DNA from: Lacinutrix neustonica
GTDB lineage: Bacteria; Bacteroidota; Bacteroidia; Flavobacteriales; Flavobacteriaceae
Length of the DNA stretch: 64,000 nt
Assembly: GCF_026625145.1 (NCBI RefSeq)
Contig: NZ_CP113088.1
Span: 496,001 to 560,000, forward strand
Direction of reading: 5' to 3'
Shown here in pieces: positions 39,197 through 48,926 of this stretch (position 1 is its first letter; every line of letters begins with the position of its first letter). Below the pieces are notes generated by a model, which was not told the DNA's origin, searched no databases, and worked only from the letters and a program-made list of their open reading frames with translations. Position numbers and translations under genes: made by a program.

Positions 39197-39338
39197 ATAG
39201 CGCGGATTTGCAATCCGTGCCGCAAGGAGTACGCAAATAAAAAAGCGGTTCTCTCACTTACATTATCACACTTTATTTATTTGTCCCATTTGGTATATAG
39301 ATGCCCTTAATGGGCACGGATTACAAATCCGCCCTATA
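39197..39338. repeat. REP/MITE-like inverted repeat
   Basis: Arms GCGCGGATTTGCAATCCGTG (39200-39219) and GGGCACGGATTACAAATCCG (39312-39331) are inverted copies about 90 bases apart, and each arm itself contains GGATTTGCAATCC-type dyad symmetry. Words of this kind recur in Bacteroidota genomes. It abuts the severed T9SS tail, so insertion probably broke that gene. Confidence 0.65.
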
Positions 39339-39412
39339 GTTTTGCTCAAATACATATAACTCAGGGAATGTATTATTATCTTGACTTATAAATTGTATAT
39401 ACGATTAAAAGG

Positions 39413-41304
39413 TTATCTTTTTAAAATAAGGGTTCCATTTTTAAGCTCTTCATTATCAACAAACACCTTGTATTTATAAAGACCTGCGCGATAATGATTA
39501 GGAATGTGATATTTAATTACTTTTTTGGAATCAATGTAATTATCAAAAACAATATCATTCACAGACAAGTCTATCGAAAATAGCATAATTCTAACTTTAG
39601 CAAATTTATTTATCCCAATGTCAAAATTAATAAGCTTTGAGGTAGGGTTTGGGTATAATTTAATACTAATTATATTAGTAATTTGGGTCTCACTTATATC
39701 TTCCAAACGAGAAAAAGGAATTCCATTCTCTAAAACATCTTCTAAATTGTTACTAGTTCTGTACCATGGGGTAATAATTACTTGATTAGAAAAACTGATA
39801 CTGACTTCCGTTCCTGATCGTACTCTTCGATAAACTTTTATAGGAATTCCTCGTTCATATGCGTAGCTTAATGTACCATTAGAAAGTAGATCAAAATAAT
39901 CTTTGTTTGTACTCCAAGGTGTACTAAATCTATAGGATTCAGGTCGTGGTGGTGCAATAAGCCGTTCACTCTTTAATAATGCGATAGTTTGTTTACTCCA
40001 ACCTAATAATATATTATCAATAACAAAAAGATACTGATATTCATAAGAACCATTTCCTCCTGTAGGTATACTTCCTATTAGTTGATTATCATAACTACCA
40101 TGATACTGTATTGTATTATTTGATATTTCAGATATTACTACAGTAATTGTAACACTATTACTTGTATTGGTAAAACCTCCTGAGGTAACTAAACGTTTAT
40201 ACTGGGTTGTTTCATATAAAATTCCTAAATTGAGATTTTGTGAATTTGCACCTCCTATATTTACCCAATTCCCAGTAATTCTTTTTTGCCATTGAAATAG
40301 ATATACCCCATTTCCTCCATTAGGCATACTACCACTAAGGGTTGATGCACTTTGCCCGTAAAGAATTGTTTGATTACTTCCTATTACATTATTGCTTATT
40401 GCAGGCCAATTAGTTGTGGCGCTTGCACAATTAGAAAAGTTTGAAACACCATTATTATTAACAGCCTGAACTTTATAACTATAGCTGGTTCCGAATTTAA
40501 CCCTGATACTGTATAGCTGTTATTTATTGTTGTTGCAATTAGTTGATTATTATCACATCTAAAAACATTATAACTTGTTGAACTGTTAATATTTGTCCAA
40601 TTTAAATTGATGCTTGAAGTTGAATTTGAAGTCGCTGATAAAGAAGGTGTGTCCGGAACACTATTACCCTCATAGGTAATATGAATTTTTGCAGAATGAA
40701 TTCCGGTGTCTCCAACAATAGGCGTAAAAGAAAGAGTGAGCGAATCATTACTAGGATTAAAATAAGCTAAGGTTTGACTTGAAAACCCTGATAAATTTTC
40801 ATCATATATTAACAAATTATGAGTAGTTGGAGATATATTGGTGGTACCTATTCCATCTTGAAATACAATATTTCCAAAAAGGTTACAGTTAAACAAATCT
40901 TCTTGTTCAGCAAACGATAACCCACCAAACCAAGGAACATCTTCATTGCAAGAAGTTTGGGGAGCTCTTATTTGCATTATTGTAGAGCCACTGGTGCTAA
41001 AACCATATTTACTAATCTCTACTTCTAATACAATCCTTTTTATTTTATCATTAGTGAAATTTGGATGTTCAAATAAATACCTTGCATTTTTAGTACTAGA
41101 ATTCGTTACTGAACTATTTGTATATGAAATAATGTCTCCAAAACCACCAAAATATGTACAGCCACTAAATGAACATTGTTCATCAGCGCCTTGTCTTTGT
41201 GAATAATTAATAGTTTCAGTAATATCTTGGCAATAAGTAAAAGTTGAAAAAATGATAAAGAAAGAAAAAAATAATAGTAATTGGGTTTTATGTAACTTAG
41301 GCAT
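39413..41304 (-). CDS. Secreted T9SS-sorted fibronectin-type protein (frameshifted)
   Basis: About 630 residues when repaired. A signal peptide ends near TYCQ. After a domain of about 180 residues, a fibronectin III domain (TPSLSATSNSTSSINLNW ... YTVSGLNSGTSYSYKVQAV) follows, then repetitive beta modules with PNGGNGVYLFQWQ and PTGGNGSYEYQYL, and a T9SS tail beginning KLYPNPTSKLINF. It is probably a surface or extracellular protein. The break near 40492 (ttcgga for ttccgga) restores the fibronectin core. It lies between REP/MITE-like DNA and an IS remnant. Confidence 0.8.
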
Positions 41305-41522
41305 GTTTAATTGGTTTTAATTTTATAGATTAAAGAATTATACTGTAATTTAAAAACTTTTTTATGATAAACGCTTCTAAATTGACCATAGCAAAGGTAT
41401 ATTTTATTTTATTAATAAGCACTACCTATGCAGGTTAAACGCATTAAAACTCGAATATTTCAATGAGGTAGCCTAGATTCCACGCTGCCTTTTTTCTCAT
41501 CCTTTGAATACTTGTTTTTTTA

Positions 41523-41852
41523 TTAATTTTCTGTTTTTCTTGCATGATTTTCAATACTGTTTTTTAAAATAATTGAGAAGTTTTCAGTTGTATTTTTAAA
41601 CCTTTTCCTACTTTGGTCTTCCTTGAAAATAAAATCTAAACTCCAATGTAATTTATTCTCAATCAGCCAATGACTTCTAGTTGATTTTAAAAAACACTCC
41701 GGTGTATTTAACTGACTACTAATATAGTGTCTTTTGTCTCTTGTTGTTTTTTTACTGCTTTTGTAATATACTTCAGTCTCTATTTGGATATAAGTTTATA
41801 AATTAACCCACTTCTCTACATCTTCAATATGAGAGGTATCATGGATTTTATA
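41523..41852 (-). pseudogene. ISAs1-family transposase remnant (C-terminus)
   Basis: The minus strand reads YKIHDTSHIEDVEKWVNL, stop, TYIQIETEVYYKSSKKT then RHYISSQ and STRSHWLIENKLHWSLDF, IFKEDQSRKRFKN. RHYISS and HWxIENKLHWxLDxxFxED are the hallmark of ISAs1 (DDE_Tnp_ISAs1) transposases. The N-terminal part is missing and one in-frame stop is present. The 12-base word ATGCAGGTTAAA occurs on both sides (41428 and 41977). Confidence 0.8.
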
Positions 41853-41966
41853 CGAACACTTTTAATCACGTTTTTAAAGTATAAATGGTATTGAACACCC
41901 AAAAAGACCATGGATGGACGGTTTATTCTTCCAAATTAATAATTTAAGCCCAGCTCTTTTTTATTT

Positions 41967-42173
41967 CTAATGCATAATGCAGGTTAAATGTTTAACTACG
42001 CCCAAACAAATTAATGTATCATCTTCTTCAATATCTGTAGGAAAAACAGCCTGTAGATCATCAACTATGTCAATTATATTTTGCAACTCAAAATTTTCTT
42101 GTCCATCATTTTCACACCATACAATTTTATCGTCAACTAAAAAAGTAGACACTATATCCACCGGCCGCAGCAA
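41967..42173 (-). other. Short ORF fused to the comM fragment, doubtful gene
   Basis: A 68-codon ORF whose first seven or so codons come from the comM fragment, read out of frame, and whose remainder (FLVDDKIVWCENDGQENFEL...) is unrecognised acidic sequence. It probably marks the junction between the truncated comM copy and older DNA, and may be the tail of a lost gene. Confidence 0.25.
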
Positions 42174-42796
42174 TTTCCATACAGCGTTTTATGGATTCCT
42201 GACCTTTAACGTTACTAAAATCAAATTCGGGTAATTGAGATTTTTTTCAAATTCTGCTTTGGTATCAATAATGGTTTGTTCAATGGGGTCTCCTTTATCA
42301 AAAAAATGAATGACTTGTTTAATATTATCAATACCAAACACTTTTAAGCCTTCAACAATAGCGGCTTCTTTTGCATTTTGCGAGGGTAAAATAAAGCCTT
42401 TATACCCTTCTTCTAATGCCTTAACCGCAATGGGTAGTGCCCCACGAATGGGTTGTAAACTCCCATCTAAAGACAACTCGCCCATAATGAGATAATCTTC
42501 TATGTGTTCTGCCTGGATTTGTTTAGAAGCCGCCAAAATACCTACGGCTAAGGTTAAATCGTACGCACTGCCTTCTTTTCTTAAGTCGGCAGGTGCCATA
42601 TTAATCGTAATCTTTTTTCCTGGAATTTTATACCCGTTATTTTGAAGTGCCGCAGCAATGCGATAATTGCTTTCTTTAATGGCATTATCGGGAAGCCCTA
42701 CTAAATGATAACCAATGCCGGAATCAACATTAACTTCTACTGTAATGGTTGTGGCATCGACACCAAAACAGCACTGCCATAAACTTTTTTGAGCAT
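42153..42796 (-). pseudogene. Partial second copy of comM (5' part)
   Basis: Near-identical to the first 210 codons of comM (38345-38986), including about 30 bases upstream of the start. Scattered substitutions separate the copies. A one-base deletion about ten codons in (ccaaaacagc for ccaaaaacagc) shifts the frame, and the homology stops just before the Walker A motif. It cannot make a functional ComM. Confidence 0.88.
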
Positions 42797-43169
42797 AGAA
42801 CTGATAGTTTTCCTTAAATGTAAGAAAATTCAATGAATTAATAGTCATGCTATTACTTGCGGTCCGAGATATAGAATTAGATAATTTATTATAATCGAAA
42901 TGCCATAAATTTTCATGTTATTAACAGACTTAAAAATTTGGAAATAATTATAATGTGACTTTAAACAACTCTACAAAGTATTTTTTGCTTATTAATTGTT
43001 AATATAATTCAAAACAGTTAATAACATTAGGCTAATTGTGGTAAAACCACCTTTTGATAAGTTGATTAAAGAGTAAATTTGTACTAGGCTTTGAGGTCTT
43101 AATTGTAATCGGATTATTACAAAATAACTAAAAGTTCAACCTAAAATTTTCATACAAAGTATGAGGTAC

Positions 43170-43203
43170 AAAAAAAAACTACAAGCCGTTTATATGCTTG
43201 TAG
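43170..43203 (-). terminator. Minus-strand terminator, candidate end of the 43-56 kb operon
   Basis: Stem CTACAAGC / GCTTGTAG (43179-43203), followed on the minus strand by nine T. No minus-strand gene other than the M15-Hedgehog gene lies upstream. Confidence 0.65.
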
Positions 43204-43302
43204 CCATTGTTTTTTACTTAATAAGTATTATCGTTATAGTTTCAGACGCTAGATAATACAAGTAACTCAATAATAGACCGAAACATTAGAGTTTCAATCA
43301 TT

Positions 43303-43333
43303 CCCCACTTATTTATTAGGTGGGGTATTTTTT
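43303..43333 (+). terminator. Plus-strand terminator with no obvious gene
   Basis: Stem CCCCAC / GTGGGG with an 11-base loop and a T6 tail on the plus strand. It could end a short RNA from about 43210 onward, but no promoter was recognised. Confidence 0.5.
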
Positions 43334-43805
43334 CTTATACAAATATATGCACATATTTTGTATTTAGTTGTTACCTAATTATAGATATTATCTATTGAAA
43401 TTTGAACTATGGAATATAAGTTATTATAAATAATATCAATTTTACTTTTTTATTAGCTGCATTATTATGTGCATTAATAATTGACTTCTTGTGTGGTACT
43501 GATAGTTTATTAGTTGCTTTTATATTTCCCTCACAGCTTACAGTGGTTAAATCTATTGGTAGCTTCTAGAAAAAATTTACTTATATAAGTAAGAGCTTAA
43601 ATCACCTAACAGTCCTTATTATAATTAAGGAATTTACATGTTATGATTCTGACTCTATTTATTTGATTAGAAAATTTATAACCTTGGTGTATTGACCACA
43701 ATTCAGATTTTTTTCCAAATGAAAGTTTAATAGAAAAATTCACCATAGACTTCCTTTAAGGACCTACTTCTAAAAATCATTATAATTTTCTAAAACTTCA
43801 ACTCC

Positions 43806-45077
43806 TTACTTTTTCATAGACACATGTACATGGTATTTATCCTCATACAGCACCCAGTCAAAGCCTGCTAAAACAGCCAGGCCTGCTAAGCGTCCTAACT
43901 TATTACCATCTCTATCACTCGTTGTTAAATCTGCACCTCGACCTTCATAATGCACGCTTGATGTGGCATGTTCATTATTTTCGTCCCAAGCTTCGGTAAG
44001 TCTTAGTTTTATTTCAGGCCCCCATTCTTGTATCACGAGATCTGCCGGAGCATTTAGCTTCTCACTCATTTTGCTTGTCATATAACGATCGGCACCTGTG
44101 CCCTCTTCATCTTTAAAAATAATTTTCGCATTATCATTTTTAACTAGGGCATCAAACTCCGGGGTTCCTCTTAAAATTTTTCCTGAAATACGTCCCACGA
44201 CATCTAATTCTTTTTCCTTAGGGAGGTGTTCTCCTAAATTTAAAGTTTCGGGTAAACTTAAATCGGTACTACTTGGTCTATACACCCAATGCCAAGGTTC
44301 GTCAATTTGCAGGTTTTGATAAAAGTTATAGGTCGCTGCATTCGCAACTAACCAATCCCACGCCCAGGTGGTTCTCCATGCCGCAGTGGCTTGTGTATTG
44401 GTTTTATTCCTATACAATTTCCCGTCTTGGATATTTTTTATATCGATGGCTAATCCATTGTTGTGATTACTATACCCCGGTGTTGCTATGCGTGCTCTAG
44501 TGTATGCTGCTAAATGCGATGCTGCGGCATCACCATGAGCTCCGCCTTGCAGTGCTTCCCGCTCTGTTCTTGTCGCGGCATAATATTGATTGGTAACTAA
44601 GTCATTCCAAATTGCAAATTGATGGGAGGCTGAGCGGTACGCACTGGAGAGGCCTACCTGAACATTTTTTCCAGCGCTTGTGATTTCTGCTCGAATGGCT
44701 TGCAACATATTAATAGCCGCTTGTGCCGCATTGGTTCTTAATTCAAAGCGGCCTTCTACTGTTGACAACTCATTTGCCGGCACATCATTTACAAAGGTTT
44801 GATTGGCTTTTCGTGCCAGATTAATGTCGTACACGCGTTTTAAAAACGTTAGTTGTTCCGGTGTGGCACCGGGCCATGTTAATCCGGATGACCCCAGTGA
44901 CTGCTGGGTCGCATAGGTCGTCATTTCAGAAAACGGTCTGACTACTTCGGTGGTAAATAATTAAAAGCATGGGTTCGTCCCGAAAAATTTAGCGCCTTTT
45001 TCTCTTCAAGTGGTTTTTTTACCACTTTTTTCCGTCTTGGTGTTGAGAAAGTATTTATGTTTTGATAACGTATCATA
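43806..45077 (-). CDS. VanY/M15 peptidase fused to a Hedgehog N-terminal domain (frameshifted start)
   Basis: About 423 residues when the frame is repaired (372 from the ATG at 44924; residue numbers below use that). Residues 50-216 are an M15B DD-carboxypeptidase-like domain: SAYRS 94-98, SNHNNGLAID with His154 and Asp161, and EPWHW with Glu209 and His212. Residues 228-372 match animal Hedgehog-N in continuous order: GRISGKI, IIFKDEEGTGADR, KLRLTEAWDE, VHYEGRGADLTTSDRD, AGFDWVLYEDKYHVHVS. Zinc ligands His325, Asp332 and His367, the catalytic glutamate 361 and most calcium ligands are kept. A basic N-terminal extension begins at 45077; the break near 44950 (ccgaa for ccggaa) joins it. No signal peptide. 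Last gene of the operon. Confidence 0.9.
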
Positions 45078-45094
45078 GCGTTTTGGTTTACATA

Positions 45095-45774
45095 TTAATG
45101 AGAGGCATCATACACATTTGTTTTAAATAATTTGATTTCGGAAAGCCGACGTTTTACTAAACCCTCTAGTCCGCCATTGGTAACATCTCGCATCTCGTCA
45201 GCTCCTTTAGCATAGTGCCCAGCATTGATGTACTTTTTAATTTTAGTTTCTCCTTTTCCAGCGCCACCAACATTTAAGAAATTAGACCCTGTATTGAATA
45301 GTAGACTGACTAAAGCGTCAAACTCGTATTGATACAGGGGAACAGTGATGTCTCTTTGTACTGCTTTTTCAAAATTCGGCAAACGTTTTAAAAACAGCGC
45401 GTCTGCTTTTACTTTACTTATGCCTCCTTTAAACTCAGAAGGAAGCGTGATGTCTTCACATTTGTTTTTAGCTATCAAATGTCCATAACCAATGGTACAA
45501 TAGCCCAGTGCATCGTTATAGGCGTTTTCTACAAACCCTTCCCATTCTTTTATAAAAGCAATACCTTTAGCACTTGTTTTTAAAGTTTTAGGGGCTACCC
45601 GTGCTACATTTTGACCAAACACTAAATGTTGGTACATTCTCGCGTACTCGGCCGCACCGATTCAAAATGGCTTCTTCGTTTAGTCGCTGTTGGCAAGGCC
45701 TTCGTTTTTACATAAAAACTACCTGTTTTAAAGGCTTTTATATCTTTATCTAATTGAAGAAATCGATTACTCAT
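45095..45774 (-). CDS. GH24 phage-type lysozyme with shared N-terminal leader (frameshifted)
   Basis: About 226 residues when repaired. The C-terminal 160 residues are a T4-lysozyme-like muramidase: [22 protein letters not shown] carries the Glu-x(8)-Asp-x(5)-Thr catalytic arrangement, and [17 protein letters not shown] is the family's second block. The N-terminus starts [16 protein letters not shown] at 45774, similar to the start of the next gene upstream. The break near 45658 (tcgg for tccgg) restores [15 protein letters not shown]. No signal peptide or holin is seen. It sits 17 bases before the Hedgehog-peptidase gene. Confidence 0.85.
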
Positions 45775-45801
45775 AATAGTATTTTAGAGTTTCATTAGTG
45801 T

Positions 45802-46407
45802 TTATATTACCGTGCCGTCTCCGTATAACTTATAGCGTTGAATTTTTATTACATCACTTCCAATCGCTCTAGTGAAACGGTAATTAAAGGTCACCTCTAT
45901 CATGGACATGGATTGCCCTCCATTATTCGACTTATAATTTTGAGGATCTGCCATTAGTTTAGCTTCTACTCTTAATCCCCATCCTACGGCATCGTTGGAA
46001 GCTACATGATCCATATCTACATAACCCACTCCATACCCATTGTATTTAAAGGAGAGATCAAATTTTGCTGAGATCTCATCGTTAACATAGTTTTCAACTT
46101 TTTTATAAACCCGTATGGTTTTTTTCTGCCAAACCCCTTTGTTTTGAAAGGACGTATCATCACTAGGTAGTTTTGCACCCTCCATTCTGGCGAGTTTTAC
46201 ACTAATATCGCCTTCCGTTTGCGCCCAAGCAAATTCAAAAATTTTCCATCCAACACCTACTGCCGCTACCACCGCTCCAGCTACTGCTGGTGCAATTTTC
46301 TGAGTTGAATACCTGGACTTTGTTTTGGACAGGATACCTTTCTTTTTCGTGTTATTCGCATCGAAATCTGTTAACTCTTTTTCTAAAAATAAAAATCTAT
46401 TACTCAT
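45802..46407 (-). CDS. Unknown protein with the MSNRFL leader and one membrane-like helix
   Basis: 201 residues, not recognised. It begins MSNRFLFLEKELTDFD, like the lysozyme next to it. A basic linker (KKKGILSKTKSRYSTQK) leads to an alanine-rich hydrophobic segment (IAPAVAGAVVAAVGVGWKI, residues 37-55). The rest looks beta-rich: NYVNDEISAKFDLSFKYN, WGLRVEAKLMAD, MIEVTFNYRF and IKIQRYKLY. It may be a lipid-binding or pore-like component; that is speculation. It lies 27 bases from the lysozyme gene. Confidence 0.6.
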   Translation of the reverse strand: MSNRFLFLEKELTDFDANNTKKKGILSKTKSRYSTQKIAPAVAGAVVAAVGVGWKIFEFAWAQTEGDISVKLARMEGAKLPSDDTSFQNKGVWQKKTIRVYKKVENYVNDEISAKFDLSFKYNGYGVGYVDMDHVASNDAVGWGLRVEAKLMADPQNYKSNNGGQSMSMIEVTFNYRFTRAIGSDVIKIQRYKLYGDGTVI

Positions 46408-46441
46408 GGCTGTATCTATTTTAATTGAACGTCGTTCATGG

Positions 46442-47759
46442 TTATGCTTTAACTGCTATGGTACCGGTTAACTCGCAATTAGGGTTTGTATTATTAACAA
46501 AGAAGAAGGTGAGATAATAGTTTCCGGTCTCTAAATCATTCCATGTTTTGGTATCTGGGCCTCCTATTCTAAATTGTTTTGTGCCCTTTTCATCGTCTCG
46601 GCCAATAATCTACCGACCGCGTTAATGTGACATGTAACTCATTAAGTGTTGAACAATTAAGTGGTGTCCAATTAGAATCAATTTGAACCTCAACGGTGCT
46701 ACCACTTACAGCAAACACTCTGCTCTTTAAATAGCTGTGCTTGATATTAATGGTACTATTGAAACTAGATTGAGATGATAAGGTCTCTAAAACTTCTTTT
46801 TTATGATTGGCTTCAATGGCGTTTAACTTATCTAAATCGTTTAAAAAATCTTTGGTTTCAATCTTGTCACTATCCTCAGGAGCTGCCTCTTTTTTTTCGG
46901 TCTCATGCCCTACACTCTCTGCATCTTCAATAGTCTCTTTCTTTTTTGGCGCATCCTCTTCTAGCAACTCATGAATTTTTTTGGTAAAATCCTTGTCGGT
47001 TTCTTTTTCTAGAAAATCGAACTTTTTATCCATGGCAATAGATCCCAAGTCATATGAGCTCGCCATTTCCATACTCTGTGCTATTTTATCAAAAATGGCA
47101 TGGTCATTTTTTAATTTATCTTCAATCGTCTCGGTTGTCTTTTTTATTAAACACACCATGATTTTGATCTTTTACGGCTTCTTCCGGATCCTTTTCTATT
47201 CCGGCTTTATCAAATTGTTTTTTACCCGTTAAAATAGATTGGATGTCTTCCTCAAATTTCTTGTCTTGTTCTCGTATAGCCGCCTCATCTAACACATCTT
47301 CCGGCTGCATTACAACCGCTTCATGAGCTACAGTCGCTTCCTTATTAGGTTCCTCCGCCTCTAATGTGTTCTTTTTTCTAGGGGCAGGTGCCTGTTGATT
47401 AGATTGTTGTTTAACCAGGCCCGCATCATTTTCAAAATAAGCATTTGCATCACTGTAATCTTCGTTATTATCTTCTGTAACTTCTTCGTAAGCTAAAGGC
47501 GACTCTTGTGCTTGTTTTGGTGGCTGTGCGTCGTAACTATGCGCATGACTCATTTCCGTATCTTCAACGTCATAACTTAAACTTTGTGGTAAGACAAGTT
47601 CAATCTTTTCGTTTTTATCATAATGACCGAAGTTCCTTCTTCTGGTTGATGAGTTGCCAGCTTTGGTTCCAATGCTTTGGACGTTTCTATGCTCATCGAC
47701 CTCACACTTCTTTTTGGCTTTTTAGCACTCTTAATTACAAAACTTTTATGTTTAAGCAT
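46442..47759 (-). CDS. Large acidic unknown protein with beta-rich C-terminus (three frameshifts)
   Basis: About 437 residues when repaired. It starts MLKHKSFVIKSAKKPKRSVR and continues through a long acidic, Gln/Asn/Glu-rich, probably disordered middle (EVTEDNNEDYSDANAYFEND). A MDKKFDFLEKETDKDF segment inside it resembles the MSNRFLxLEKE leader of the two genes after it. The last 120 residues form a predicted beta sandwich (INIKHSYLKSRVFAVSGSTV ... TWNDLETGNYYLTFFFVN). Breaks are near 47630 and 46600 (CCGG-type) and near 47145 (A run). Its start overlaps the end of the preceding gene. Confidence 0.6.
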
Positions 47760-48507
47760 GACTATTGTTTTTAGTATTAAGCTTCATCTTATATATCGTA
47801 AACGGGTCTGAAACAATGACCAGTTCATTTTCGGCTTCGTTTATATGCTCTTTTTGCACTTTTATGTTTAGTAGTCCTTGATCTGCATTTTCCAATTCTG
47901 CCAACTTGCCATTGAACACTGCTACAGGGGTATAGCGTTTGTCAACAACTAAATTATCACCTTCAACCACCACAAAAGAACCGCTTTTACTAATGTTGAA
48001 GTTTACATTTTTTACAGTTGGAGGCAGATTATTTCGTCCGGCCTTTTGCAACAGATTGGCTAGTTTTCCATAATTGGTTTTTTTATTACTTATTTGCTCT
48101 AAGTCGACATTACTTTTTTGAATTTGATCTAAATCATTAACAGAGGTCACCCCTATTTTGCGTAATGTCGATTTTGTTTCATCATCAATCTCTTCTATTA
48201 AATCGATGGAGATGTCATTGGACTTCGTGGGCTCTTTTGACGTTTTTCTAATTTGTTGATCTGTAATAGACCCCAACTGAATGGCAATTTTAGAAGCGCC
48301 TTGTTGCCCGGGTTCTGCGGTAACAAACTTCACATTGGTGCCATCAAAACTTGGAAACAATTGCATTTCTAGATTGACATCTTTCACCGCATAGGTTAAT
48401 GGTTTATTAATGGCTTTAACAGACAGGGTTTCTTCGGCCTTATCTAGCTCTACTATAAGCGAATCTAAAAAAGACTCTAAGTTCCATGCTCTGTTTGTGT
48501 TAGCCAT
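47752..48507 (-). CDS. Trypco2-like domain protein with helix-hairpin-helix-like segment
   Basis: 251 residues. Residues 1-85 (WNLESFLDSLIVELDKAEET, TYAVKDVNLEMQLFP, GTNVKFVTAEPG, SKIAIQLGSI) follow the pattern of the trypsin-co-occurring domain Trypco2, a helix followed by four strands. A DETKSTLRKIGVTSVNDLDQI segment looks like a helix-hairpin-helix. The C-terminus has strands resembling an IPT/Ig-like fold (SGSFVVVEGDNLVV, YTPVAVFNGKLAEL). The Trypco assignment rests on recall and is not certain. Trypco domains are associated with proteases in conflict systems, and a subtilase heads this operon. Confidence 0.5.
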   Translation of the reverse strand: MANTNRAWNLESFLDSLIVELDKAEETLSVKAINKPLTYAVKDVNLEMQLFPSFDGTNVKFVTAEPGQQGASKIAIQLGSITDQQIRKTSKEPTKSNDISIDLIEEIDDETKSTLRKIGVTSVNDLDQIQKSNVDLEQISNKKTNYGKLANLLQKAGRNNLPPTVKNVNFNISKSGSFVVVEGDNLVVDKRYTPVAVFNGKLAELENADQGLLNIKVQKEHINEAENELVIVSDPFTIYKMKLNTKNNSHA

Positions 48508-48509
48508 TA

Positions 48510-48770
48510 TTATTCTGTTTCTATAGTTAATTTGATATTATGAAAAACGGGCATAAATGTGGTTTCTACATAATACATTGGAGGGATGGCTCCAATTTTC
48601 ACTTCGTTATTCTCGTCAATCTCTATCGCTAATTGCACGGGGGTTTGGGTCTCTATTTTTTTTGGTTTTAATACGATTTCTTCATCTAAATAATGCTCTG
48701 TTAGATAGAAATCGACATTAGCCATTTCTAATATAAATTCATGCAACGCTATAAAATCTTCATCGTCCAT
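48510..48770 (-). CDS. Small acidic operon protein
   Basis: 86 residues, very acidic, not recognised. It begins MDDEDFIALHEFILEMANVD and has a strand-rich middle (VQLAIEIDENNEVKIGAIPP). It fits between its neighbours with gaps of only 2 bases on each side, so it belongs to the operon. Confidence 0.6.
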   Translation of the reverse strand: MDDEDFIALHEFILEMANVDFYLTEHYLDEEIVLKPKKIETQTPVQLAIEIDENNEVKIGAIPPMYYVETTFMPVFHNIKLTIETE

Positions 48771-48772
48771 TT

Positions 48773-48922
48773 TTAATCTATTTTACCTTTTTGTTTTTCT
48801 ATTTCTACGGGCATTAATTTTACTTTTTTATCAAAAAGCAATTTTTGTCCGTTGACCAAAACGGTTTCCAACTCTAATGTTTTAGAGGACATTTGTGATA
48901 AATCTGGTAATTTAGTTTCCAT
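48773..48922 (-). CDS. Very small operon protein, 49 residues
   Basis: A 49-codon ORF filling the gap between two operon genes. It starts METKLPDLSQMSSKTLELET and ends IEKQKGKID. Spacing of 2 and 4 bases to its neighbours, and the lack of any other use for the gap, support it as a real gene. Not recognised. Confidence 0.55.
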   Translation of the reverse strand: METKLPDLSQMSSKTLELETVLVNGQKLLFDKKVKLMPVEIEKQKGKID

Positions 48923-48926
48923 AATA

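Larger units (their letters stand above)
42850..43805. other. Gene-free region with two hairpins
   Basis: About 950 bases with no convincing coding sequence. It contains a minus-strand terminator (43170-43203) and a plus-strand terminator (43303-43333), listed separately. The first may end the Hedgehog-peptidase operon about 600 bases beyond the last stop, leaving a long 3' UTR or an unrecognised small RNA. Confidence 0.5.

Noticed and set aside
41967..42173. 68-codon ORF as a real gene
   Set aside because: It begins inside the damaged comM copy and has no recognised family; it is listed only as a doubtful feature.
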